Assembly: GCA_039619475.1 (NCBI GenBank)
Contig: CM077116.1
Span: 496,001-560,000, forward strand
Length of the DNA stretch: 64,000 nucleotides
Source of the DNA: Icerya purchasi
Lineage: Eukaryota; Arthropoda; Insecta; Hemiptera; Monophlebidae
Reading direction: 5' to 3'
Numbering within the stretch: position 1 is the stretch's first letter; every line of letters starts with the position of its first letter. The position numbers were made by a program, and so were the translations under genes. Positions 35,701 to 50,700 of this stretch are shown piece after piece. Under the pieces are notes generated by a model that searched no databases, was not told the DNA's origin, and saw only the letters and a program-made list of their open reading frames with translations.

Positions 35701-38700
35701 CAATTTAATCATAATCAGAGAATGATTAACATTTAATTCGTACAACCTAAATGATTCAATTTATTAATAAAGCTCAGTAATAATTAATTTTGATGTCTGT
35801 ATATAACTTTTTTTTCTCTATTTCATAGAACTTTCTAATTAAATTCTCTTACAAAAAAGAAAAAAAATTACTCGTAGCAGTTTTAAATAAATATTGTTTA
35901 ATAAAAAAAAAAAAAAAACTTACCAGCTGAACAAGTTATCGAAGAAAAATCTGCACTGTTTAATCCGTGAGTAACCCAGTGTAACAATTCCTTACAACCA
36001 TCTATTATTATATAAAAATGACTCTAGATTAGTAAGTTGCAGATAATTACTATTTAAATATCCGTTTTACTTGAAAATCAATACAATTTTAAAATACGCA
36101 AATATATTTTTTTTTTTTTGAAATATTATCACACCATTCGGAGAGTAACATTTCTTTTAAATTCTATTACATATCTTTTTATTCGCAAGTTATGGCATCA
36201 TCAAAACTGCTCTAAGTATTATACGAATTTAATGGTTTAATTTGTAAATAGACCATTAAAATTTTTTTCCTTCTGTGCATAAATACTAATTGTAAAATAT
36301 GAATTTTTCTTTAGAGTGTTTATTGGATGTCACAGAGTCAATTGCAACCTTTTCATCATTTGTAAACTGGAAAGCTGTAAACTTTTATGAACAAAAGTGC
36401 ATCACTATCTTTTTAAAATATGCAAAAAAATTAAAATTAAAAGATTAAAAAAAATTAATTTTAACTTTATTTTTTAAAAAAGCAAAAAAGCAAAAGAAAA
36501 CTTTTCTTAGACATATTTCAACGTTAAAACACGTGAATGTGAAATAAGCAAAACTTATAAAGATCACACTCTTAGGCAGGCTGCACTTTATAAAATAATC
36601 TGATAAATTTAGCAAAAACATTCTGCTTTAATATATACATATATAAACTTGATCCTTCAGACGTCTTCAGCGGGGACATTCTCTGCAATGATAATCCCCT
36701 ATAATACTTATAGAAGAGTCGGTTTTAATTGACCACGGTCATTGAAATACGATGGAAATCGATTATAACGACTTTGAAGGGGCTGAGTAGACGTTATAAC
36801 CGGTTTTAATGTCTGAAATTTATCATAAAATATTTTGTGGAATAACTTTTTTTACTGATTAAACAAGTAATCATTCATAGTTGTATATATTTTTTAATCA
36901 GTTAAACACAGACGTCAATTCTTTTTTTCTTTTTTTTTTATACAGGAAAGTACACTCATAAAAAAATAAAACTTAAACCGATATAAAACAAGTATAAAAA
37001 GAAGAAAAAAATCAATTATCTTATTTTTGAAGAAATTTGTGATTTTCAATTATTTTTTATAACGAAATGAGCAGTATAATAGAGCTCTTTTCTCATATTT
37101 TTGGAATAAGCTATATCAGAGATTTTCATCAGTTTCCTTGTTACAACAAAAACAACGCAAAGAATAAATCATTTGTACCGTTCTGTACAAACATTAAGAT
37201 CTAGGAAGTTTATTCCTTTAGTTATTTAAATTTATCGGCGAAAAATTTTTGAAGTTAAATTTTGTGTCGCTAGATAAGCGATAAGTATTTATCTGCGTAC
37301 CACCGATTTGCCGATATTGCCGATATAGCCGATATCGTAATAATCGATAAAAGCTAACATATAGTTTTATGTGATTCTGCCAATTCCAGTTATATTCTCG
37401 TCTTTGTAATCGGTATGTTGCTATAACCGATTTTCACTGTATATACCGGTGAGTTTCATGTGCAAGTGCACAAATGCAGAACACCTGCCCCAACTGCGCA
37501 GATAATAAGAAAACGGGTGCTCGGTGTGTAAGAAACTTCATCTGCCGCTACTTTTATTTAAACTAATAAAAGCTAGCTCGGTATGATGATACGAACGAGT
37601 GAATGAAAAAGTTAGGTGACTGCTTGTATATGTTATTTCGGGGTTAAATTTGTTCAACTTCTCAGACGAATATTAAAAAATTACCTATTAACAAATAATT
37701 GTTAATAATTGTATTTTAAAGATGAAATACCAATACAAAGAAAGAACTGATTGGTGTAATAATATGAATGTAAATGCGCGTATCAGAACAGTGAAAAAAA
37801 ATGTCAAGCAAAACAGTCGCCTAATTATATATAACGAACTGGTCAACTTTATTTTGAGATAATATATGTAGGAGCATTTAGTTTTTCGTAATCAATTTTC
37901 GTTTCTTTACGCCCATCATATGTGTTATGTTTTAAATTCAAACAGTAAACTTTGTGTTGTGTAATGCGATTTTTCCAAATTCACGATAAAATTTTTGCGT
38001 TACTTCGATAAATTTAAAATTCAACTCACCAAATAAGATTTTTTTGTAGTTATCAAACGCGTGTTCTAATTCGTTTCTCCGATTCTCCAACTCGTTTTTC
38101 AAATTCAACGCTTCTTGTAATTTTGTTTCTAGTAAGTTCTTTTCTTGAACATTCCATTCCAGTTTACAAACTAATTCCTGTATTATTATTCACAGCGCAA
38201 TTTAAATTAACTTACCGTATTATCAATAAACTACTTAACACATTAAAATTGTTACAATGTATCTGAATTGTTCGGTATACGTAAATTTTTGATTGAAGTG
38301 CGATATTTTAAATTAAGACTTAATTCTTCGAATAACCAATGCACTATATATAATAATAATACAGTATGTTACTAATCGGTTAATTTACTTCATTTTGCTC
38401 AGCTGCTGCATCGGCTGTAGCTTGTAAAGTCATTAATTCTTCTTCTAGTTTTGTTCTTTCAGCTATTTCAAAATCGATGTTTTTCACATTAGATAACTGC
38501 TTATCAACGTCTGCTTTCTATTATAAAAAACAGTACGCTATATTTCTATTAAAAATTAATACAAAGACGACAAACAAAAATTTTTACAGCTGTAAACCCG
38601 GCAATCTGCAAAGGTCATTAAAATAAATAAAATCACGTATGTACAAGCACAGGCGTAAATAGTAAAAAAAAAATATATATATTACTATGACGGATCTATT

Positions 38701-41700
38701 TAAACTGTTACGTAAGAAAAAACTTCGTGTACATGTAAAAGAACAATACTTACACAAGAAAATTTAAAACTCAAAAATCTTTCGTACTTAAAACCAAGAT
38801 AGCTTTTAAATAATTAATTTAACAAAATTGATAATAATATAATTATCTCTTCTATCGATAAAAATAATAATAAAATATTATTACACTAGTATTGAACTAG
38901 AAGCGAAAATTGGTTTAATTTAAAATTTTAAACTACTAAGGAGTTTTTTATTACGTTGATATCCGTTTCCTCTTTCTCTAACAATTGTTCTTTCTATCTA
39001 TCTGTCCAACCAAGTCTTCCTGCCAATCCGTGGTTCTCTTTGTTTCCTTCACTTCGTCGTTCTGTTGTTGTCTCCATTATTCGTCTACAATCTTAAGCCA
39101 TACTTTATTATCTTCCTCCCGTTTTCGTTTTTCGTTGGTTGCCTCTCCATATTGTCCTCTCCATTCAAACGAAGAGCATGTTTGCCATGCGGACCATGTG
39201 TTCTTTGAGTGTTCATCTCTTTCTGCTAAGTGCTCTGCTTTCTAGTTCAGTTTTCTGAGACTTGGTCTTCCTACTCCATATTGCGCCTCTTATGTTCTAT
39301 CTTTTCCCTTTCTACAGATTGTTCCTATTATATGTTCCTTTCTCCTAACAATATCTGACCGTATCAGGATATAATTGATTCCTTCCTATTCTAATTGTTT
39401 CTGGGTAAAGATCCCCGGTTAAGAGGCCCAAAAAAGTAAAAAAAAGAAAATAAAAAAAAAAAAATTTTTTGTCAGAAAAACACTTTTGCATTAGCGATAT
39501 TACAAAAATCTCGAATGCGTATTTTTTTAAAATTACCAATACTTTTTCATTGGCGTATTCGTTTTACACGCTTAATAGCCTATTATTTTTTGTCTGTTCG
39601 CTAGTTATTTTTATTCCGGACTATTAGCTGGATTTTCACATAAACGGTAACAATGTTATTTTCGTGCTTGCAGTAATTACTTTGTTGTAATAATAATGTG
39701 TCACAATGCACTGAATAATACGATATGGAAATTAGAGCTTTTCATCTGGAAGAAAACATTTAAGATAAAATAAAATAAAATAAAAAAAGCAGCGAGTAAT
39801 AAAAATGAAGACGTTATGCTACAGTTTTTATAATCATCAGAAAAATTACTTTTTTCAAAAAAAAAAAAAAAAAAAAAAATAGTTCAACAACTAAAATAAG
39901 AAATGAAAAAAAAAAAAAAAAAAAAAGAACGTGCAATTTTAAGAATAATTTTAAGGAATAAATGTGTCGGGTCGAAAAGTTGAATCGAGATCAAATGGAG
40001 ATCAGAATCGCTAACAATAAAAAGTAGAAAGAGAAGATTACTGTTTTATATACATTTAATACGGTCACGATAATAGGCTAGTTGCTAGAGCGATTGGCTT
40101 CCCTTGCGGAAGTCTTGAGTTTGATCCCAAGCGACGACAGAAATAATTTAAAAAATTAAATGCTAACAGTCACGTGGAAGGTAATAGCAAACCGTCACGC
40201 ATACATATGCACGCTCGTTAGCACACAGACAAGACACACTTGGAACTACATTTTTGTACATCAATAAATCAAACATTTACAATCAGTTCCAAGTGTAGTT
40301 TTGCATGTGCACTAGCGTTTTGAATATAACGATTGCTATGAAAACTACCTACCACGACACTCTGTATCGAGCAGCACAACTAGAGAGAGAGAGAGAGATA
40401 GAGATACATTTAATAATTAGCCGATCAAGAGAGAAGACGAAATTTTATGAAAATAACAAAAACAAAATACGACACATAACTTGTTTGATGAAAGTGAAAA
40501 ATGAACGTTCTATAAAATAAAATTACAGACAGAAACTGGTTTTGATAAATACGTAATATTTCCAAATTCGGAATGAATGTAGAAGACCGAAACAGATCGC
40601 CTTGTCTATGAGACATAACAATTCAAAAATATTGACATGACGTTATGGTAGGAAAATAGATGAGATATCAAAAAAATACTTATTTGCGATAATTATAGTC
40701 GATAGAAGCACAAATTGAAAAAATAAATATAAGTAGTTACCTTACAAATTATTATCAACTTTTAAGATTAACGGAATAATTAAAATTACTCGAACACTCG
40801 CGAGTTTGAACTGGCATCTCTTAACGTGCTTTATAACAAATGAACTGTATCCCATCTATTTCTGCCACAACGATGCGTGCATTTACTTTGCATCGATTCT
40901 AATCATATTTTATTCGCGAAGCTATATATCCGAAAATTTTTACAATTCCGCATTCGCCGGTTCATACGATATTTCACTCTGCCACAGATTATCATTACTT
41001 TTAATTTACTCCTCTGATTTATTTGAGACGGTTGAGTACTAAATCCGTTTCAATTTCTGAATTTCGTGAAAATTAGTACCATACTATCCGGAAATTGCAG
41101 GTTAAAATCCTTACGACGACCGACAAACATTACACTGCCAAATTATTTGTCGAAGACAGCATCATTATATTATATCCTTCACGGTGATAATGCAGTTTTA
41201 ATAATATCAGTTTTTGTTTACTTTACTACGTTCTTTTAAGCTTTTACATAACAATGAATTTTTAATTTGTACACGGAACAGAGGTTTCCAAATTGAATAT
41301 CGTGTGGCTCATAAAGGCATCGCGACTTTTTAATTTAGTATTATTTAATGCGTAAAATCTGAAGTTTCATTTTAAGAAAAAGTAAAATTTTGGAAAAAAT
41401 GTTCAAAATTTAAAATAAATAATTTTCATATTTGGTTAAAAATTAGACTACATTTAAATATTCATATTATACTTAAAATGTTTTTGAACAAACTTTAAAC
41501 AATTTAAAAACCTCTGTATGTGGATTAAGATAACTTTACAGTGGCCAATTTCAATTCGTAACTATGATTTTACATGTTAAAATATAAAGAATTTATTGTA
41601 CGTTTCGCGAAAAAATATGCGTTAAAAATTTTCTTAAACTTAACGCCAAGTTGCAAACACCGAAGAAGAATTTGATATACATCTTCTTACCGTTGGCTAA

Positions 41701-44700
41701 AACGCTAATAGACAAAGAAAAAAAGTAAAGGTGACGGCTAATCTTTTAACCCACATCTATATATATATATATATATATAGTACAAATTGGTGCAACATTT
41801 AAAGATCGGTGTACGTGTGTAACTATAAATTATTTACGTCCATTAACGATGTTTGAATAATACAAAAGCGGCAATATACAGCTGGTGCAACCGTCAAACC
41901 ACTCCCTTCGCCTTAAACAGATAAAGCTGAGAAATGCGAGGTCAATTTCATGCTTATTATGAGACAAAAACAATAAAGCCTTACGATCGAATTAATAAGA
42001 TTGTTGGCGGCTCTGGCAAATTTTGTCATTTTATCGCTTCCCTTTAGTGCTCTTTCTATACCTGCTTTCTAAAACAATAAAATCAACTATATTGTGCAAG
42101 TAGGACAAAGCGGTTGTCGAACATTTTCACTTATTAGACAACGCGTTGTAAGAAACATCGAGCTCTTTTTCGAGTTCATTAAACTATCCTATTAAGATTT
42201 CTAACATCTTACTTATTGAACAGTACAGGGTACTATTGCACATAAAAATAATTTACGAAATTGTTTCTATTCCTTAAATGTTTTTAAATTTGATGTAGCT
42301 GCAATGGGGGACTATAACAAATTTCCGACTTTAATTTATTCGAACATTCGTAACGTAACGCAAATAAAAAGCTTTTTTAAAAGGAGAAAAAAAAATCATA
42401 CTTTTCCAATTAGTATGGAAGAGGATAATAAAACAGCAAAAATTTAGTTCGTTATCGATTCATCAAGAACCTGATATTTTACTGTAGAATATGTTTTTTA
42501 ATGGAAATATATTTTTTATTTATTTATTTGTTTATTTTTTATATACATAAAACTGAACGTGAAAGTTAAAATAATTAAAACAACAACTTCAGATCATCGA
42601 CAACATCTATACTGAAATTTAGATATTACAATAGCGAAAAAAATCGTTTCTTTTTGTTTTTGTTTTTTTAATATATACTATCTACTTACTTGCCGTGTAT
42701 AAATAGAGTCATCACGGCACAGCGAGCGTAGGAGTTATTATAGTTTACCTACAAGGTTATTTATGTTGAGGAAAGATAGCACTATTTGAATCTGTTCTGC
42801 GCGATTGGACAAAAGAATGTGTAGTAGGATGTGTTCGACAGAAGGTAACACTGCTGCATTGCAAAATGGGCAATTGGCAGAGGGGCTCACTGAAGAATAT
42901 GATTATAGGATACGGATGTGTGTCCCAGTCTCAACCTAGTAAAAACAGAGAATTCTTTTTCGGACATTAGGATCGGTGGCCACCAACATTCAGTGTTTGG
43001 TTTTATATTCCTGAGAAAAATTACTTGTTGGGACCAGGATGATATCTAATGTTCTTTCATACTTCTACGTAGGAAGGAAACTATTTCTGAAGATGGAGCA
43101 TTAAATGGCATAGAGGCAGACAACGTTGCCTTGGCGACCCGGTCTACACATTCGTTTCCGGATATTCCAACATGTGCCGGCACCGCAAGGAACCCTACTT
43201 GCATTCCCTCTTGGGTAAGGCGATGCGCCGAAGTTCTTATTTTGTATACTAGTGGACCGGTTATAGTAAGTGGCTGCAGAGCTTGAAGAGAAGCCAGAGA
43301 ATCCGTAATAATTATATATTGTTTGGTATTTGACTCGCACCTCTCGCATGCTTTCAATCCAAAAAGGATTCCATATAGTTCAGCTTCCAATGCGGAGCAG
43401 TAATCATGTAGCCTCACTGCTTGAACTTCACCTGAAATTAGGTAAGTACATGCTGTGGGAGTGGACACTGTCCCGGCAACATCTGTTTTCGCTCCATCTG
43501 TATAAACGTGTATATTGTGTGTGTAAGTTTGTATTTTTTCGATGCCTTTCTGTCGAACTGTATATCGGTCCTCGTTAAATAAATCGTTGTTAGGAGAAAA
43601 ATGATTACATTTTTAAATTACCTTTTCGGGGAATAACATTTCGAAAAAAAAAAATATATAAATAAAAAGAAATACGTTAATAAAATATACAAAAAAATAT
43701 ATAAAAAACTGTTTGTTCTCCCCGAATTGTAAATCGTAACTCACCGGTTTAATCAATTAATGATTTATAAACAATTTTTTATTAAGAAAAAATTTATAAA
43801 AATAAACGAATTAACAAATGTGCTATTTGCTAAATTCTAACGTATTAATTTTAATAATGCTTCCGAATCTGCTTATTGTAATGAATTTAAAAAACAATCA
43901 ACTTCTTAAAAGATTCTTTTCTATAAAGGTCAATAAAAAGTTGCCCATAAATAGATGAATCCCTGTGACTTTGAAAATCACGATGTCCAAAAGTTTTACT
44001 GATTCAAACAAAATTATCCCGCGCATTTCACTTAGTACTAAATTATTTAGCGTTAAATCACTAAAAAAGTTTTACAAATATATATGCATATATATATATT
44101 TTTTAAACTATTAAGAAATTACTAAAAAATAATTCAGAATTATTAATATTTTTCTCTAAAATATACTAAGATAGTGAAAAGAAAAATATTACGAAATGTG
44201 GAGATACAGTCCATAAGAATTAATTCCTGTTACTAGATTTAGGTGTAGAAGGAAAACGAGCGATATATACTCTACATAAACAAGCTCTGCCAAAAAAATG
44301 TGAGTAAAAATAAGTTTCAATATGCAATACGAGAATTAAAAAGATCCCAAAATTTGTAGCCTTTTGACGCACATACGGCAAAAATGGATAAAAACCGAGA
44401 AGTAGCAGAAATTTAAAGTCCCCGCTAACTTTTAAAACAAAAAAAAAAAAAAAAAGGATTAAATTGGATAACTAAAAACAGATTTATCAGTGTTTATTAA
44501 TTAATTCATTTTCAACTTTAATTTGATAACACTTTTTCTTTCATATTTACGCTGACAAGCATTAATATTATTGAATAAATTACCCTTTCACAAATGCTGT
44601 TAGCGGTGGACAAATCATAAAATTTTCTAATTACAAAAATGCCATCGGTCACAGTATAAAATGATTTTTTTTATATATACACTTACATTTTATTCATATA

Positions 44701-47700
44701 TAGGTGTATATATATATATATATATATATATATTGCAACTAATAGGAAAAAAACGGTTTTTGTTACTTTTGTTAAAGTTGTGGCCGTAATTGGATTAAAA
44801 CGTAAATTTTACCTACAGTGGTGTACAAAAAAAATTGAAAACCGAAACAGACGGCTATTAAGAAAAATGAATATTTAAAAACTTCAATATAAAATAATCG
44901 ATCAAGCAGGTTTTCCGAGTAATTTTTTATTTATTTTTTAATGTTTGTAGCCCTGTAATGCTTGCCAAATCAAATCATATACAAATTTAGCATATTGCTA
45001 AAACGCATTAATTAAAAAAAACTACTTTAAAAAAAAAAACACTCGATATACCATCGTATAGTACATGCTTAAGAATTTTTCAAAGTTAACTTCGTGTAAA
45101 TTTTTGTACGGAAAATTTGAACATATATTAAGTGAAACGTTCGAAAATATATTTCATAATATTCTTATTATATAAATAGCTAATTTAACTATTCACCTGT
45201 CTTAATAGCTGAATATGTTCTTCCCGTAACTTCGTATATACTTCTTTTAATTTGTTAAACTTTTCATCTAATAGTTTGGCTTTTTCTAAAAAAATACATA
45301 GGAATTCTATTAATAAATTTTAATTATCACCTTACGTAAGTAAAACTATTTATAAAATAAATACTCAATCAAAAAACCAAAAGAAAAAAAAACATTTATA
45401 ATTTTTATAATTATTTTTAATAAATAATTTAATCGAAACCCATTTAAAAAGGAACATAATCATTACAGAAAAAGATTTAATCCATCGAAATCGTGCAATA
45501 ATCATATACTATTATTTCATCCAAATCACGCATAGTGTAAATTCGTTTCTAAACTGCCATTGAAATTTTCAACCATCACACTAAATGCAACTAAAATTTT
45601 TCTTCGTGTAAAAGTATAACTCTAGGTCAACTTATTATTCAATAATTTCAACATCTTATCTGTATTTTAGGCAGGTCAACAAACCTAATTCAGACATATC
45701 CGGTACGGCTCTATTTAGAATCTTTCAAACCTTACTACGACCAACAAAGTACCTATTTCGACCGTAACATTCGGTTAAAAATTGAATTTTATTCTTTACC
45801 CCGCTCGACTGTGTAGCCAGTTTCCAGTTCTGTCTGGTTTTAATACTGATACAGAGAACTTCATATATTTTCCCAATATTAAAAAAAACTAATCGAAAAA
45901 ACTTTCCAAATAGCCTCTTTACTGAGGGCATAATTTCCAGGAGAAAAAAAAAAACAGAACCAAAAAAATGTTTTTATTTATTCGATACATCCAATAGTTC
46001 TGCGATTCAACGCCGGTGTTGAGTGTTGGAAAAACTTTCTACAACTAAAAAAAAGTTTTTAATAAATGTTCATTAAATTTCGCCTATTAATAATCTCCAT
46101 CGAGGGTTTCACTTACGTGTGTGAGTTCCATACCCTTGACAGGGCGTCGGGATTGTGAAGTTAAGGTTCACAATGTACTAAGCCCAACGGCACTAATGAG
46201 AGTAGGGGGGCCAGTTCCTTTCTCTCGGCCGCCTTTACTTTCCCAGATTTCTCTGGTACCCAATTATTTCAGGCTGGGTAATAAGCTTGGAAGCGACTTG
46301 GATCCAAGAAGGACGAGACAAGTCTCGAACCCGTGACCTCCGACTTGGTAGCCAAGTACCTTAACCACTAGGCTACCACGCTGCCTTTCACTTACGTACG
46401 GATTTCATAAATACAGAATCTTAGTTTACTTCGCTCCAACTTCAGCAATATATATTTTATTTTTCAACGGTAATTAATAACACGCAAGTGATTCAAATAA
46501 AAGCAATTACGAAAAACAGCAGTGATATTAGAAAGTTGTGAATTAGTTTTCACTTTTTTTTAGACTTATATATATATATATTCGAAAGATTTCTATCATG
46601 ATTTTTCAAAATCACTTTAAGGTTTTAACATGTTTCATATGTTAATTACAATGAGTAATATTTTTCTTGTAATATTAATAAAAATATTAATGTCAGGCCT
46701 TCATTGATTCTGTAAAATAAGCTGATTTTATACATCCGATATATATATATACATAATGGGGTTTCAAAGGTAAATCAGCAATGAAAGAATTGAATTTATC
46801 GGTAATCCCAGAATATACACAATTCTACTTCATTTTTTTACACAATCACTATTTCGATGCAAGCACTTCTGGTGTCATGAAACTAGCTCTGAACGATTTC
46901 ATCTCTGAATATCTTTCACCAAAATTTTCAACTCTCCAGTTTCATCGAATTGTTAAAATGCAAAAAACCAGTCCTTGGATCTTTTTTTTCCTTCCGACTT
47001 TTAAAAATCTTTTAAAAGAAAAGAGAAACCGCCAGATCAATTATGACTTTTCAGCTGGGTTCCCCCACCCTTCTGTGTTCTATTTAATTATGATTGAAAT
47101 ATTTTCATTTTATATATTTAACAACACAGGTCAACAGTGTTTCGGTAACATGCATGTAAATAGGTATTTTTTAATGTATTTTTCACACTGATTTTAGAAA
47201 TGGTATTACAAATTTTCTAACACGTACTATTTTTTAGTTGCCGCTAAAATAAAACTTCTTATATAGGTATACCATATTTGTATACCTTTCTACTGATACA
47301 ATAATAATTTTTTCTGTAGTTGGTTACACTTATCACCTAGTTATTGACCTCGTCAACACACTGGACTTTAAACAAAACAAAGCAAAGCAATTTAAAGCAT
47401 TTGCACGATACTTTTAAAGTAGAATATGTGCACACTGAGAAAGCAAGAAACTACATGTATGCGTATACATGTAATTTTTAGTCAGATGTCCTGCAAAGAA
47501 AACGTTGGCAGAAACAAGTTTTTCACACACACACACACACATTCTCACCGTTCATTAAATAAAAAAATTTGTGTCGAATGTCGGCTCGTGATGAAGCTAA
47601 TTAAAGCTATTTAAAGTAGGTTAAAGCATCAGCGTGTGCATACCATTTAAAATCTATGGCAGAGCACAAAACAGCTCAGATATTTTACTTTAAATTGTTT

Positions 47701-50700
47701 CGCTTTGTTTTGCTTAAAAACCAGTGTGTCGACGACCAATGTTTCATAGATAACATGCTCTACAACACCTGTTAGTATCCTTTCCGTTGTTGTGTGCGTT
47801 AGTGTTGTGGTAACGCGTTTTGAAGTTTTAGCAGGTTCTTTTGTTCTGCTTCTTTGTGTCACAGATGGGGGATAAATCTCGACGTTCTTGTTTAAATTCA
47901 CCCGACAAGTTTCGTTACATATGTGGACAATTTAAAATTAAAACGCAGTGTCGTTCAATTATAAAAATTCTTAAAACTGCATATTTTTATTACTTCGGGT
48001 GCTATGTAGGCGATCAAGGCAAAAAGTGGGCCCCAGATATTTTTTGCAAACCTGTTAGGTCAATTTCGTTGAATGGGACTTGAGGGGTAACGCCACTCTA
48101 GAATTTTGAAAAAATCGATTCTTTTTTTTTGGCTTAAACAATACTTTAGGTTCTTAAAAATGATATTCACTTCGTATTATAGTGGAAAAAAGTTTTAAAC
48201 AGCTTAATTCTTCATTTTACCGCAGCGCCTCGGATGCCGTTATTGAAATGTTCCAACGCTCGGAATCGTTGCACAACTTGAAGTACGTCAGTTACGTAGG
48301 GGACGGTGATTCAAAAACTTTTAAAAGTATCATAGATGCAGAACCTTATAAAGATTGTACTGTGAGTAAGAAGGAGTGTACCGATCACGTCCAGAAGAGA
48401 ATGGATTCTGGTCTTCGTAATTTTAATGATTTGGCGATACGTAGAAATCATGATTCGGTGGCAAAAATGCAAAATGACATTTACGCAACTTTAAACCATA
48501 AATTATCGACGGACGACAATCCTATGCATGACAAATGCCCGTGCGGAGAAGACTCATGGTGCTCGTGGTGAAGGGCACAGGCCACTGGTGATACAAATTA
48601 TGAACATAAGCCAGCTCTCTCGCAACAAGTTTACAAAGTGATTTTGCCCATTTATGAAGAATTAAGCCGAGACGAATTGCTTACTCGTTGTTTAGGCGGC
48701 TTTATACAAAATAGCAATGTCTATGGCTTCGAAATCGGTATCTAGTGGCAAGCATGTACTTGATATTGTTGTATACATTGCTATAGGCATATATAACGAC
48801 GGCTTATCGAGTATTATGAGAATCATACAGAATTTGGGCATGACAATCGGGTTGAACTGTTATAATTTCTGCGTGGAAGCAGACGAGCGCCGCATAAAGT
48901 GTTCGGAGAGATCACTTACGAACGCTGCTAAAAAAGCCAGGCTTTCCATAAAATCGCTCAGGAAGGAAGAAGAGGAGGCGAGAATTGAAGTAAATGGCCA
49001 AATGTCTGGAGCAGGTATCGCAGATTAAAAGGTAAAAAAAAAATTCAAGGATTTAAGTGTTCGTAAAACTTTAAAAGTGGTTTTCTCAAAATCACTTTTT
49101 TCAAATTGGGAGAAAAAATTACTCGAATACTATTGCACAGATTTATTTGAAATTTTAACAGTAACTTCTCAATTATATTCTCTATGGAAGTACGTAGCCG
49201 TTTTTCGATCTGATGTAAATTTTTTTTTTATAAATAATTTAAGACGTATTTTTTGGCCAAAAATCAAGTCTTTTTTTTTGAAAAATGCGCCATTTTTACA
49301 AAAATTGATTTAAAAAAAATCCCTACGTACTTCTATAGGCAATAGTATGTAGATTGAAAAAATTTTTAGTTTTCTGTTCCAGGTCTCATAGGTCGCGAGA
49401 AATCCTTTCTCCCGCCAAGGCTTTTCAAAAATTGGCTCCATCGCCGTCATTTTGTAACAAAATAATAATAATTTTTTTTTTTCACGCTCAAACACATGCT
49501 ACATGTACTGTATAAAAAGAAATTCCATCCTGCTCCCCATACTCCTACAATAAATTATCAAAAATAGGCTTTTTTTTCAGTCGCTAGAGTGGCGTTACCC
49601 CTTAAAGGAAAGAACAAATATGTCATTTGCTGTCCCAATGGTTTGGCATGAACCCAACAGCCATATATGCTCCTCTAGTTGACCCTCAAAATGATGTTTT
49701 ACCACCCCGACATATAAAACTCGGTCTTATAAAAATGTTCGTTAAAGGGATGGAATAATTGTTGAAGTTATTGTGTATCCTGTAGGAATAATTCATCAAA
49801 AATTAATTTATGCTTTTCTATTTCATTATAAATAATTTTGTCATTTATTTCGAAGGCCGGGATAATAGTTTTTTAAGTTTTTCTACGCAGATTTTATATA
49901 GCCTCTCCCAAATTTTAGAATTCCCCACCAATTCATGCCAATTTTTATATTTTGAATTTTGTAGTTCTACTTTATATATTTTTTTTAAATTTTATTTATT
50001 TTTAACCTTATTAAATCAGCTTTATTGTTATTTCTATTCTTTATTTCATGTAACCTTCTTTGTAGTTTTTTAAGTAAAGTTTTATAAGATTCAAGATTGC
50101 GATTTCAAAAAGGTTTATTATAAATTTTAGCTTTACTCTGAGATTTAAAAATTATCGTTTTAATTATATTAACGGATATAACTGTGTCCGGAGTTACCCA
50201 AGACTATTATTTAGAACAGCTGATTAAAAAAAGTTCCATACTTCTGCTATCCTAATTCCCGAATATTGTTCAAAAAATATGTTAACATCTGATTATTTTC
50301 AATGTATAATATGAAGAAAATTGGAAAACATTTAGACAGAAACGTTAATGGAATTATTAAATGAATTAATTAAAAATAAATATATTAATACAGAAAATTC
50401 AAACTTTTATTTTTTTATCCTTATAAAGTTACTTTATGTTGAATTTATTACTTTTTAATTGCATCATTTTAATGTTTAATAAATATGTTTTACTTAAAAT
50501 TCTTTAGGATTTACGCATTTTAAAATAATTCGATTTTTCAAGGGTGGACAAACATTTTTATAAACCGTAACCGTATGTATGATGTATGTGTAAAACGTAA
50601 ACAATAATTTCTCAAATCTAACCTTCAGCAGCAGCTGCTTTTTCGTTCTGATCTAATTGTTGTAATACCACTTCCTTTTCCTCTCGTTCCTTTGTCAGCT

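Larger units (their letters stand above)
47865..49760 (+). pseudogene. Transposon-associated ORF (SCLNSPD-type) split by a TTAA insertion
   Basis: The frame 47865-48083 reads MGDKSRRSCLNSPDKFRYIC, then an FKIKTQCRSIIKILKTAYF stretch and WAPDIFC. After the inserted element, the reading resumes at about 49606 with ERTNMSFAVPMVWHEPN and, after a stop, PPRHIKLGLIKMFVKGM. I recall this protein type as a repeated hypothetical protein of insect genomes, likely of transposon origin. Apart from the insertion there is a frameshift just before 48063 and a stop near 49680. Its own element boundaries were not found. Confidence 0.5.

Noticed and set aside
37300..37345. GCCGATAT-type short repeats as a CRISPR array or satellite
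   Set aside because: Only a few imperfect units, no spacers, eukaryotic context, inside a probable MITE.
46321..46385. tRNA gene on the minus strand
   Set aside because: It is the head of a SINE enclosed by a 12-bp target duplication.
46781..47191. 136-codon plus-strand frame as a gene
   Set aside because: It lies in a Hip1 intron, composition is that of T-rich DNA, and no family is recognisable; kept only as an unassigned frame.
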